From Desulfocapsa sp. (GTDB lineage Bacteria; Desulfobacterota; Desulfobulbia; Desulfobulbales; Desulfocapsaceae), in contig JAOZTO010000033.1 in NCBI GenBank assembly GCA_029942265.1, positions 1 to 11,957 on the forward strand: a stretch of 11,957 nucleotides of DNA. Reading direction: 5' to 3'. The notes beneath the pieces were generated by a model that was not told the origin of the DNA, searched no databases, and saw only the letters and a list, made by a program, of their open reading frames with translations. The position numbers were made by a program, and so were the translations under genes. How positions within the stretch are numbered: the first letter of the stretch is position 1; every line of letters begins with the position of its first letter. Of this stretch, positions 1 through 6,745 are shown piece by piece.

Positions 1-466
1 TTTGGTCCGATATAAACATGGACGACAGAACCTACAAACTTCGCACTAAAAAGACCGGAAACAAGCTACCCCAATAACCCTCCATTCAATGACAGAAGCA
101 CTTTACAGTGTATTCTTAAGAAAACTTAAGAAACGCCATCCTACGAGCGAGTACGTGTTCTGGCACAGGTACTATTCCAAAAGTGCCAAAACATTTATTG
201 AGAGCAGATACACCTCATTAAATCACTTTAGCAACCAACTCTGTGAGAAAGCTGAGGCTGCCAGTTTTACACTCCACCAGTTGCGTCATCTAGCGGTAAC
301 TATACTGAAGGAAGCTGAAGCCAGTATCGCCGATCTACAGCTATTTTTAAGGCATGAGAACCCAAAAACTACTGAGCTCTATGCTGGGCATTTTAACAAC
401 AGTACTAAAGTTCAAAATGAAACATTGGGGAATTTCTGGTCGAAAGAACTTGAAGACGCGGCATGA
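1..466 (+). pseudogene. Tyrosine recombinase (integrase), C-terminal part, frameshifted and cut by the window edge
   Basis: Catalytic domain of a phage/island-type tyrosine site-specific recombinase, which cuts and rejoins DNA through a tyrosine nucleophile. The frame starting at base 3 reads WSDINMDDRTYKLRTKKTG then NKLP, the usual strand leading into the conserved beta-hairpin lysine, and then hits a stop at 75-77. The homology continues from about base 74 in another frame (ITLHSMTEAL onwards) to the TGA at 464-466. That second frame carries HQLRH (the HxxR box), LRHEN (the second histidine) and TTELYAGH with the nucleophilic Tyr. A single missing C in the CCCC run at 69-72 would join the two frames. 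The first catalytic Arg and the DNA-binding N-terminal domain would lie left of position 1. The gene ends 88 bp from the 3' end of a tRNA-Arg. The family is clear; whether the shift is a real mutation, an assembly error or programmed recoding cannot be told from one sequence. Confidence 0.85.
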
Positions 467-510
467 TAACGAGTAATGCGTCTACAAGAGGCAGGATGTC
501 GGAAAACAAA

Positions 511-543
511 AAAAGCCGTACACTGTGTAAGTATACGGCTTTT
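511..543 (-). terminator. Intrinsic terminator downstream of tRNA-Arg (possibly bidirectional)
   Basis: A perfect 10-bp inverted repeat, AAAAGCCGTA (511-520) and TACGGCTTTT (534-543), encloses a 13-nt loop that can pair a little further. On the minus strand the stem is followed by a long T tract interrupted by a single G (complement of 501-514), so it should end the tRNA transcript about 12 nt after the CCA. On the plus strand the U-rich 3' arm is followed by only a few Ts, so it could also stop integrase transcription, more weakly. Confidence 0.75.
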
Positions 544-554
544 GTATCTATATT

Positions 555-631
555 TGGTACACTAGGCAGGATTCGAACCTGCGACCCCCTGATTCGTAGT
601 CAGGTACTCTATCCAGCTGAGCTACTAATGC
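555..631 (-). tRNA. tRNA-Arg(ACG)
   Basis: The reverse complement folds into a complete 77-nt cloverleaf with encoded CCA. The acceptor arm GCATTAG pairs with CTAGTGT (G1-U72 and U4-G69 wobbles). The D arm is GCTC/GAGT. The anticodon stem CCTGA/TCAGG carries the loop CTACGAA with anticodon ACG (A34 would normally be edited to inosine). The variable region is GGGTC and the T arm GCAGG-TTCGAAT-CCTGC. The discriminator is A, as usual for bacterial tRNA-Arg. It lies 38 bp downstream of the RNase E/G stop codon, has its own promoter, and is followed by a terminator. The spurious RTCDPL-type peptide readable on the opposite strand is a well-known tRNA artefact and not a gene. Confidence 0.96.
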
Positions 632-644
632 ACACGGAAACAAC

Positions 645-673
645 CTTATACCCTAGTTCATTTTTTTACTCAA
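645..673 (-). promoter_or_regulatory. Sigma70-type promoter of tRNA-Arg
   Basis: On the minus strand TTGAGT (673-668) is followed by exactly 17 nt and then TATAAG (650-645). The matches to TTGACA and TATAAT are 4/6 and 5/6. Initiation would fall near 638, leaving a 5' leader of about 7 nt before the mature tRNA end at 631. The -35 box contains the TGA stop of the RNase E/G gene, so promoter and coding sequence overlap. This gives the tRNA a transcript independent of the upstream mRNA. Confidence 0.6.
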
Positions 674-2685
674 GCCTGTTTTCCACCTTTCTGCTCTTTT
701 TCCTGTTTATGGCAAATAATTTCATGATCAGCTGGATTTAAAGCAGGATCCGCAACAATAACAATGGCGATCTTATTATGAACTTCCATTTCACCAATCT
801 CCTGTCGCTTATTGTTCAGCAGATACTGAGCTACATCCAGTGGAAAATGACACTCAACCCGAACAACTTCTTTTCTACTCGCACCAGTCTGGATGCGCCG
901 CAAATAAAAGAGTGCCAGCGTTTCTACAGAACGTACAATGCCACGCCCCTTACAATGCTCGCAAACTCTGTAATTGCTAGTCTCTATGGGAGCGCCAAGT
1001 TTTTGCCTGGAAATTTGCATAAGACCAAATTTCGATATCCGGCTAATATCAACCTTTGCACGATCCATTTTCATTGCGCTTTTAACTTGTCGTTCTACTT
1101 CACGGATGTTTTTATTAATACGCATATCAATAAAATCCACAACAATCAAACCACCAAGATCACGAAGGCGCAGCTGACGAGCAAGCTCCGTTGCAGCTTC
1201 CATATTGGCCTTAAAAATTGACTCCTCAAAATTCTTCCCCTTGCCAGTTGAACCGGAATTCACATCGATTGCAACCAATGCCTCTGTGGGATCTATAACT
1301 ATCGAACCACCCGAGGGTAACGGAACCTGCGGCTGATAAATCGATTCAATCTGATCTTCCACATTGAACTGATTAAAAATCGGCCGTGACCCTTTGTGCA
1401 GTCTAACTTTTGCCCCTTTCTGTTTAGTTGGTAGCAGTTCGAGGAAATCTTTGACTTTTTCTAAAGCAACCAGATCATCAACCAAAATTTCTTTAATTTG
1501 TGGATCAAAATGTTCTCTCAAAAAACGTAACACACAATCATGATCCTGGTATATCCTGCCAACACCTTCAAGAGCCTGCCCTTTACTTTTAATCTCTTTC
1601 CAGAGTTTAGCGAGATAACGCACATCTTTAGTAAGTGCTGTTTTGGTAACATCAGCACTAGCGGTACGCACAATCCATCCCACACCTTCAGGAATGTTCA
1701 AAGAACCCATAATTTCCCGCAACTGTGATCGTCTTTCTTCTCCGCTAATTTTTCGAGAAATACCAGAAGAATCTGAGCCAGGCATAAGCACCACCCCTCG
1801 CCCCGGAATAGAGAGATATGTGGTCATATTTGCACCTTTATTTCCGATTTCTTCTTTAACCACTTGAACCAGAACTTCCTGGCCACGTTCAAGCACATCG
1901 GTGACTCGTAATTTTTTCCACTGATGCTGTTCAATGTAGCGTTTATTTTCCTCGCTGATTTCCTGTTTATAATACTCTGGATGAATTTCATTAAAAGGAA
2001 GAAAACCGTTTTTATCAGTACCGTAATCTACAAAAGCGGCCTGAAGATTACTTTCAACAGCAACTATCTTGGCTTTATAGATATTATTCTTAGTCTGTTT
2101 TGAAGATACCGTAGAGACATGAATGGATTCCAAACGTCCATCTGCAAGAAGTGCTAGGCGACACTCTTCGGGTTCCTCAGCATTAATAAGGAGTTTTAGC
2201 GTTTGCTGAGGCTCCGCAGGATTTTGTCTTACTTCTGGTGCTTTTGCTTGAGTCTCGTTCGTCGGTTTTGTCACTTCCTGGGGTTTTTTATTACGAGGTC
2301 GAGTCGGTTTTTTCCTTGTTTGTTGTTTTTCTACCACCTCAGACACAGGTGCTTCCGCATCAACAATTAGTTGAGAGCCTGCGAGCGATTTGCCACTATC
2401 ATCAGGACGATCTATCTGATTCGTTTGTTTTGCTGTTGTTACCTTAGCAACAGGTTTCTTTCTTGGTGCTGGTTTTTTTGCAGGGCTTCTAGGGGCGGGT
2501 TTTTTCTTTTTAACAGGAGGAGTCTTTTTTTCTTGTTTTGGCGATTCCTCTGCACTTTCAGGTGCAACAGGATCATCTGCTACTTGTGTTTTTTGCGTTG
2601 TACTCTTCCACCAAGCACCGATTGATGCCTTAACACTTTTCTTTTGCACAGCCTTTTTTTGAGGCTCTGCTTTTTTTTCTACCAT
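670..2685 (-). CDS. Ribonuclease E/G family endoribonuclease with N-terminal Lys/Pro-rich extension
   Basis: Single-strand-specific endoribonuclease for mRNA turnover and rRNA/tRNA processing, 671 aa, cytoplasmic or membrane-associated. Residues 1 to about 160 are a low-complexity Lys/Pro/Ala/Glu region with a WWK motif at 25-27. The conserved catalytic half begins near 161. It has an S1 RNA-binding domain at about 200-290, the 5'-monophosphate sensor R340-T341 (IVRTA), the catalytic AIDVNS (D474) and VDFID (D517), and a Zn-link C575-x-x-C578; spacings between these match E. coli RNase E D303, D346 and C404/C407. There is no long C-terminal degradosome scaffold: the protein ends about 90 residues after the Zn-link. 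The start ATG has the SD sequence AAGGA 5 nt upstream. The unstructured arm is at the opposite end from that of E. coli RNase E, so I give no rne or rng symbol. The tRNA-Arg gene follows 38 bp downstream. Confidence 0.95.
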   Translation of the reverse strand: MVEKKAEPQKKAVQKKSVKASIGAWWKSTTQKTQVADDPVAPESAEESPKQEKKTPPVKKKKPAPRSPAKKPAPRKKPVAKVTTAKQTNQIDRPDDSGKSLAGSQLIVDAEAPVSEVVEKQQTRKKPTRPRNKKPQEVTKPTNETQAKAPEVRQNPAEPQQTLKLLINAEEPEECRLALLADGRLESIHVSTVSSKQTKNNIYKAKIVAVESNLQAAFVDYGTDKNGFLPFNEIHPEYYKQEISEENKRYIEQHQWKKLRVTDVLERGQEVLVQVVKEEIGNKGANMTTYLSIPGRGVVLMPGSDSSGISRKISGEERRSQLREIMGSLNIPEGVGWIVRTASADVTKTALTKDVRYLAKLWKEIKSKGQALEGVGRIYQDHDCVLRFLREHFDPQIKEILVDDLVALEKVKDFLELLPTKQKGAKVRLHKGSRPIFNQFNVEDQIESIYQPQVPLPSGGSIVIDPTEALVAIDVNSGSTGKGKNFEESIFKANMEAATELARQLRLRDLGGLIVVDFIDMRINKNIREVERQVKSAMKMDRAKVDISRISKFGLMQISRQKLGAPIETSNYRVCEHCKGRGIVRSVETLALFYLRRIQTGASRKEVVRVECHFPLDVAQYLLNNKRQEIGEMEVHNKIAIVIVADPALNPADHEIICHKQEKEQKGGKQA

Positions 2686-2690
2686 TGTTT

Positions 2691-2723
2691 TCCTTAGTTG
2701 GAAAAAGACATTTCTTTTTCCAA
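2691..2723 (-). promoter_or_regulatory. Leader hairpin next to the RNase E/G ribosome binding site, with alternative pairing
   Basis: A perfect 11-bp inverted repeat, TTGGAAAAAGA (2698-2708) and TCTTTTTCCAA (2713-2723), with a 4-nt loop lies 2 nt upstream of the SD AAGGA (minus strand 2695-2691). In the mRNA the 3' arm contains UUUUCC, which can also pair with GGAAAA of the SD region (6 bp, 6-nt loop). The two structures are mutually exclusive: one leaves the SD free and the other hides it. The structure is read from the sequence; a regulatory role is inferred, by analogy with the leader-mediated autoregulation known for E. coli rne. Confidence 0.5.
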
Positions 2724-2747
2724 AATCATTGCGACAGCCCCTATTTT

Positions 2748-2775
2748 ATTATAGAGAGTGTCATATTTCAGTGAA
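2748..2775 (-). promoter_or_regulatory. Sigma70-type promoter of the RNase E/G gene
   Basis: The minus strand has a perfect -10 TATAAT (2753-2748), a 16-nt spacer and a -35 TTCACT (2775-2770, 4/6 match to TTGACA). Initiation near 2741 would give a leader of about 55 nt containing the hairpin at 2698-2723 and the SD. A weaker alternative (TTGTTT, 16 nt, TATGAT; 3259-3232) lies about 550 bp upstream of the start codon. Confidence 0.55.
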
Positions 2776-2882
2776 CAGAACCACACGATATCTTCGATGT
2801 TTCTGTTTAACATTTTGTCAGAGTCTTGCTGGGAAGCTATTTTTAATATACTACAGACCAGCAAAACACATGACATTACTTT

Positions 2883-2916
2883 AAAAAAAAGACTCGTATT
2901 TTGATTCAACGATGTC
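2883..2916 (-). terminator. Terminator-like dyad upstream of the RNase E/G promoter
   Basis: On the minus strand a 7-bp stem with one bulged base (GAC-A-TCGT paired with ACGAGTC, 11-nt loop) is followed directly by eight Ts (complement of 2883-2890). The upper part resembles an intrinsic terminator, but the loop is long and no minus-strand gene upstream needs one. It could insulate the RNase promoter from upstream transcription or act on a longer leader transcript. It may also be chance in AT-rich DNA. Confidence 0.3.
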
Positions 2917-2919
2917 TCT

Positions 2920-3297
2920 TTTTCTTACGATTTTTTGTAACTATTCAGCTACACCCCATCTTCGTACATCTGAACAGTTACAGTTCAGTGTTATGCCAAC
3001 TATTAGGTGCTTGCTGAATAATTACGATTTTTCAGACATACGTCCAAACAAGTACTTCTTTACCAATATCATTATCAATGCATTACAGCAACAGGAGTTC
3101 TAAGCAGGAAAGTATACAAAGCAAGAGGGATCTATCTGTTAAGCTGTAGAAAACAATCAACATTTATCGATATCGGTGACAACCTTTTTGGAAGAACACA
3201 ACCAATAAAGCAGTTATTCCTTCGTGTAATCATCATACTATAGACTAAAAGTAAAACAATTTCCCTTTATTATCAAGGCAATTTTGTGATTTTACAC
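2920..3297. other. Intergenic stretch with no assignable gene
   Basis: About 380 bp of AT-rich sequence between the divergent RNase E/G and lptD promoters. Short open frames here (a 63-codon one on the plus strand, for instance) lack a ribosome binding site and recognisable protein character. Visible items are a 6-bp dyad CTGAAC/GTTCAG at 2970-2988, a weak minus-strand promoter-like pair at 3232-3259, and a 14-nt segment (2956-2969) that recurs with one mismatch at 3312-3325 in the lptD promoter. A small RNA cannot be excluded. Confidence 0.5.
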
Positions 3298-3326
3298 TTG
3301 ACACTAACCGTCCATCCTCGTACATT
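3298..3326 (+). promoter_or_regulatory. Sigma70-type promoter of the lptD operon
   Basis: A consensus -35 TTGACA (3298-3303) is followed by 17 nt and TACATT (3321-3326; 4/6 match to TATAAT). Initiation near 3333 would give a 5' leader of about 115 nt before the GTG start of lptD. A second TTGACA at 3415 has no partner -10 and sits too close to the start codon. I found no convincing sigma-E-type element. Confidence 0.5.
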
Positions 3327-3447
3327 TATCACACTAATGATAATAATTCAGAAATATGCCTACGCTTCAAAGCAAAAAACAAGGCACAAACTATGTCACA
3401 TTGCGAAACCGTAATTTGACAACATACACACTTGCAAGGAGTCGGCT

Positions 3448-5775
3448 GTGACAAAGCTCTTCAACTGGTTTTTCTTAAAATTCTCTTTCTACTGTACAGT
3501 ATTATTAATATTCTCATTTCAGCCTGGAGTACTTCAGGCAGAAACGGTTGAAACAGAAGAATGGCAAATCGAAGCCGACAAACTCCTGCGATTTGAAAAC
3601 CCCAAAAGTATTATTGCAGAGGGCAACGTTGTACTCACCAAGATACAGATCCTTCCTCCAAAGAAAGAAACAAAAACAAAAGATACCTCAGGTTGGGCCT
3701 TTTTGCTTGAAGAAGACGAAGATATTGTCGTAGACGAAGTAGTCAAACAAGAAGACGTACTGGATACTGAGCCTCGTTTGGTAACTGCAGTAACCATTAA
3801 GGCTGACTGGATTGCCTACGACGTTGAACACAACAGCATTAAAGCAAAAGGTAACGTCAGCATTGACAGTGACACTGATCAGCTCTTTGCATCGGAAGGC
3901 TCCCTTGATTTAAATAACGAGACAGGCTCCTTTAAGGAAGCGACAATTCTTCGAGACAAACTAGACCTTCATCTTGAAGGTGATGTCATTACAAAAACCG
4001 GCGAAAGAACCTATCAAATTGAGAATGGCTGGGTTGTCACATGTAAAGTTGAAGGAGACAACACTCCTCCCTGGAGTTTTGCTGCTAGTGAAACAAATGT
4101 GACTCAGGGCGGGTACGCTGTAATGAAACACGCAACCTTCCGAATAAAAGACGTACCTGTACTGTATTCACCATGGCTCATGGTTCCAGTTGGTAACGAA
4201 CGTAAAACTGGACTCCTCTTTCCGGAGATTTCTTCTTCTGAACGAAATGGTTTTGGCTTTAATTTACCACTCTTTATAAACCTGTCAGATTCATCCGACG
4301 TCACTCTTTACCCTGAATATTTAGCAAATCGAGGGTTTATGCCTGGTATTGAATACCGCTACGTATTGGGCGAGCAGAAGAAGGGTGCCTTCATGGCCAC
4401 TTACCTCAAAGATTCTCTGAGTGATCCATCCGAGACTGCATATTGGAATGATACGGACTACACACATACTAACGATGACAGATACTGGATACGCGGTAAG
4501 GTCGATCATGACTTCGATAATAATGTAGTCACACGTACTGATCTGGATATAGTTTCTGATAGAGATTATCTGACTGAATTTAATACTGGTCTCACTGGTT
4601 TTCAGCAGTCTAATGCCAAGTTCCAAGATGCTTTTGGCCGCAGTTTTCAGAATAAGACCAGCGATGAACGCAGAAACTCCATGAAAGTACTTAAGTCTTG
4701 GGACGGAATGGCACTTGAGGGTGTTTTTCTTGGAATTAATGATGTTAGAGAAGATAAAGATGATCCAACACCTCTGTGGAAATTACCAGGTCTGGATTTC
4801 ACGGGAAGCCAAAGTATTGGAGAATCAGATTTCACAGTAGACTGGGATGCTGACTATGTAAACTATTACCGTGAAGACGGTATTGGTGGACACCGCATCG
4901 ACCTTCACCCCAGACTGAGCGCCCCACTCCCACTTGGCCCATACCTTGAAGCTCGCGCTGAAGCCGGAGTTCGTGATACCTTTTATAATATACAAACTTT
5001 TGGAACCGGAGAGTGGGATCAGGATGACACACAAAATCGTCTCTTGGGTGACTTTAACACTGAAATCGGTACCACATTTTTACGGGATTTTGATCTGGAT
5101 ATAGAGGGAGAAACTGAAGGAATCACCCACAACTTCCGTCCATACGTCAAATATGACTATCTCACAGATACTGATCAGGAAGACCTTCCTGACTTCGACT
5201 CCGTGGATCAAAAAGATCACAAAAATAAAATCACTTATGGTCTGAATAACTTTTTCAATCTTTTCGGTGTTGACAATGAAGGCGACGACACTGACAGAGA
5301 CTATGGCCACTTGAAAATCAGCCAGAGTTTCGATCTGCGAAATGAAGAATCTGATACACCTTTTTCTGCTGTTAATGTGAATTTTCGCTGGAACCCAACT
5401 GAGCAATCCAAACTCATCTATAAAACAGATTATGGAGTGTATGATGATGACGGTTTCACGTCCCATACTGTTGAAGCCAACTATGAAAACAGCCGTGGCG
5501 ATAGTGCTAACCTAGATTACAGATATGCTGATGATGGCGATACCCACGAGATCAATGCCGCTCTTCGAGCCCAGCTTTTTGATACTGTTTTTGCAGCATA
5601 TTCCATTGAACATTCACTCTCTGAAGAACGTATAATTTCACAAAACATATCACTTCGTTATCAACCTGCCTGCTGGTCTATTGAGTTAAGAAGCCAATAT
5701 ATACCAGGTGATCATATAATCAGCGTGCTATTTAATCTTGCAAACATTGGCAGCCCAATTGCCCTCAACATGTAG
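3448..5775 (+). CDS. lptD: LPS-assembly outer-membrane protein LptD
   Basis: Outer-membrane beta-barrel that, with the lipoprotein LptE, inserts lipopolysaccharide into the outer leaflet; 775 aa, near the usual size. A signal peptide (residues 1-31, VLQA before ET) is followed by an LptA/OstA-like periplasmic domain (about 38-200). From about 230 the conserved barrel entry reads PVLYSPWLMVPVG, then RKTGLLFPE, then a stretch ending in RGFMPGIEYRY, all typical of LptD. The C-terminal strands run to the end. The mature protein has only two Cys, C199 and C742, at places equivalent to the E. coli inter-domain disulfide partners; E. coli has four. Residues about 66-112 are a charged, mostly acidic insertion in the OstA-like domain. 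The GTG start is supported by AAGGAG 6 nt upstream and by the signal peptide starting there. It is first gene of a four-gene operon. An upstream in-frame extension into the next gene is not involved; the gene ends 7 bp before the DHH gene. Confidence 0.93.
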   Translation: MTKLFNWFFLKFSFYCTVLLIFSFQPGVLQAETVETEEWQIEADKLLRFENPKSIIAEGNVVLTKIQILPPKKETKTKDTSGWAFLLEEDEDIVVDEVVKQEDVLDTEPRLVTAVTIKADWIAYDVEHNSIKAKGNVSIDSDTDQLFASEGSLDLNNETGSFKEATILRDKLDLHLEGDVITKTGERTYQIENGWVVTCKVEGDNTPPWSFAASETNVTQGGYAVMKHATFRIKDVPVLYSPWLMVPVGNERKTGLLFPEISSSERNGFGFNLPLFINLSDSSDVTLYPEYLANRGFMPGIEYRYVLGEQKKGAFMATYLKDSLSDPSETAYWNDTDYTHTNDDRYWIRGKVDHDFDNNVVTRTDLDIVSDRDYLTEFNTGLTGFQQSNAKFQDAFGRSFQNKTSDERRNSMKVLKSWDGMALEGVFLGINDVREDKDDPTPLWKLPGLDFTGSQSIGESDFTVDWDADYVNYYREDGIGGHRIDLHPRLSAPLPLGPYLEARAEAGVRDTFYNIQTFGTGEWDQDDTQNRLLGDFNTEIGTTFLRDFDLDIEGETEGITHNFRPYVKYDYLTDTDQEDLPDFDSVDQKDHKNKITYGLNNFFNLFGVDNEGDDTDRDYGHLKISQSFDLRNEESDTPFSAVNVNFRWNPTEQSKLIYKTDYGVYDDDGFTSHTVEANYENSRGDSANLDYRYADDGDTHEINAALRAQLFDTVFAAYSIEHSLSEERIISQNISLRYQPACWSIELRSQYIPGDHIISVLFNLANIGSPIALNM

Positions 5776-5782
5776 TAAGCCT

Positions 5783-6742
5783 ATGCACTTCGATGTCTTT
5801 AACGGTGACGCAGACGGGATTTTAGCATTACATCAATCCCGCCTGCATACACCAAAACCTGAAGCAACACTGCTTACTGGTGTTAAACGTGACATTGCTC
5901 TCCTTCAAAAAATTGAAACAGTCCACAACAGCAGTATTGACGTGTTTGACATATCCCTTGACTCTAACCGTAACAGTCTCCTGTCTCTACTTGAACATGG
6001 AAATACAATAACTTATACTGATCATCACTTTGCAGGAACCATTCCGGACACTGACTCGCTAACCACCCACTTAGATCCATCGCCGTTAGTGTGTACCTCA
6101 CTCATCGTAGATACTCTTCTTCAAGGAAAATATCGAAGCTGGGCCATTGCAGGAGCCTATGGTGATAACCTTCATGACTCTGCTCAAAAACTAGCAACTA
6201 CTCTGTCGCTTTCCATAACCCAGCTTACAGAGTTACGTGAACTGGGTGAACTCTTAAACTATAATGGGTATGGTGCAGATATAAGTGATCTTCATTTTGC
6301 ACCCGATGCATTATATCTGGCAGTTCAACCATTTGACGATCCCTTTTCTTTTTTGGCAGAATCAGCAGAGCTTAAAACACTACGCCAAGGATTTACAGAA
6401 GATATGGTTCTTGCTATGCAGCAGCCGGAAATGACTCCTGGCAAACACAATAGAATCTATTCCTTCCCTAATGTACCATGGGCAAGAAGAGTTTCGGGAG
6501 TTTTCTCAAACCTGCGTGCACGCGAGAAAAAAGATGCTGCCCACGCACTCATTGTGAAAAACAGTGATGGATCGCTGCGCATCAGCGTTAGAGCTCCGCT
6601 TAACAACAAAAAAAATGCTGACACCCTCTGCCTTTCTTTTCCAACTGGTGGAGGACGGACAGCAGCGGCAGGAATCAACCAACTTCCTGCAGAAATGCTT
6701 GATACCTTTTTTGAACGATTTCAAGAAACTTTTCCCAGGTAA
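5783..6742 (+). CDS. DHH/DHHA1 family phosphoesterase, substrate unknown
   Basis: Cytoplasmic protein of 319 aa with no signal peptide, belonging to the DHH superfamily of metal-dependent phosphoesterases and nucleases (RecJ, NrnA and relatives). Metal-binding motifs in order: NGDADG (D9, D11), DVFD (D53, D56), TDHH (D80-H82), and GAYGDN (D128). The C-terminal DHHA1-like domain has GGGRTAAAG (289-297), where many relatives have His rather than Arg after the glycines. The chosen ATG is 7 bp after the lptD stop. An upstream ATG at 5738 would overlap lptD by 38 bp and add 15 residues unlike the family; the family motif begins just after the chosen Met. The ribosome binding site is weak, which fits coupling to lptD translation. 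Its place between lptD and mltB suggests a link to the envelope, but the reaction cannot be named; oligonucleotide or small phosphodiester hydrolysis are both possible. Confidence 0.85.
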   Translation: MHFDVFNGDADGILALHQSRLHTPKPEATLLTGVKRDIALLQKIETVHNSSIDVFDISLDSNRNSLLSLLEHGNTITYTDHHFAGTIPDTDSLTTHLDPSPLVCTSLIVDTLLQGKYRSWAIAGAYGDNLHDSAQKLATTLSLSITQLTELRELGELLNYNGYGADISDLHFAPDALYLAVQPFDDPFSFLAESAELKTLRQGFTEDMVLAMQQPEMTPGKHNRIYSFPNVPWARRVSGVFSNLRAREKKDAAHALIVKNSDGSLRISVRAPLNNKKNADTLCLSFPTGGGRTAAAGINQLPAEMLDTFFERFQETFPR

Positions 6743-6745
6743 CGT

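Larger units (their letters stand above)
1..600. mobile_element. Putative integrase-side end of an element inserted at tRNA-Arg
   Basis: The recombinase remnant reads toward the 3' end of the tRNA-Arg gene and stops 88 bp short of it. Elements that use tRNA genes normally recombine within the 3' half of the tRNA and carry their integrase beside that junction. The att core would therefore be expected within about 555-600 (acceptor, T-arm and perhaps anticodon arm), with the element extending left beyond position 1. No second copy of the tRNA 3' segment occurs in this window, so the att repeat itself is inferred and the boundaries given are approximate. Confidence 0.45.

Noticed and set aside
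463..741. Open frame across the tRNA on the plus strand with an RTCDPL-type peptide
   Set aside because: This peptide is the antisense translation of the tRNA T and anticodon arms, a known false gene; it also overlaps the RNase gene.
2694..2909. 71-codon minus-strand frame with TTG start and a hydrophobic N-terminus, just before the RNase gene
   Set aside because: No SD before the TTG, the frame runs through the likely RNase promoter, and I recognise no family. Only its last 11 codons are kept, as a possible leader peptide in the findings.
2912..3103. 63-codon plus-strand frame in the intergenic region
   Set aside because: No ribosome binding site, no promoter, no protein-like pattern.
3534..3797. 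Long antisense frames within lptD and other genes
   Set aside because: Shadows of well supported genes in other frames, with low-complexity composition and no ribosome binding sites.
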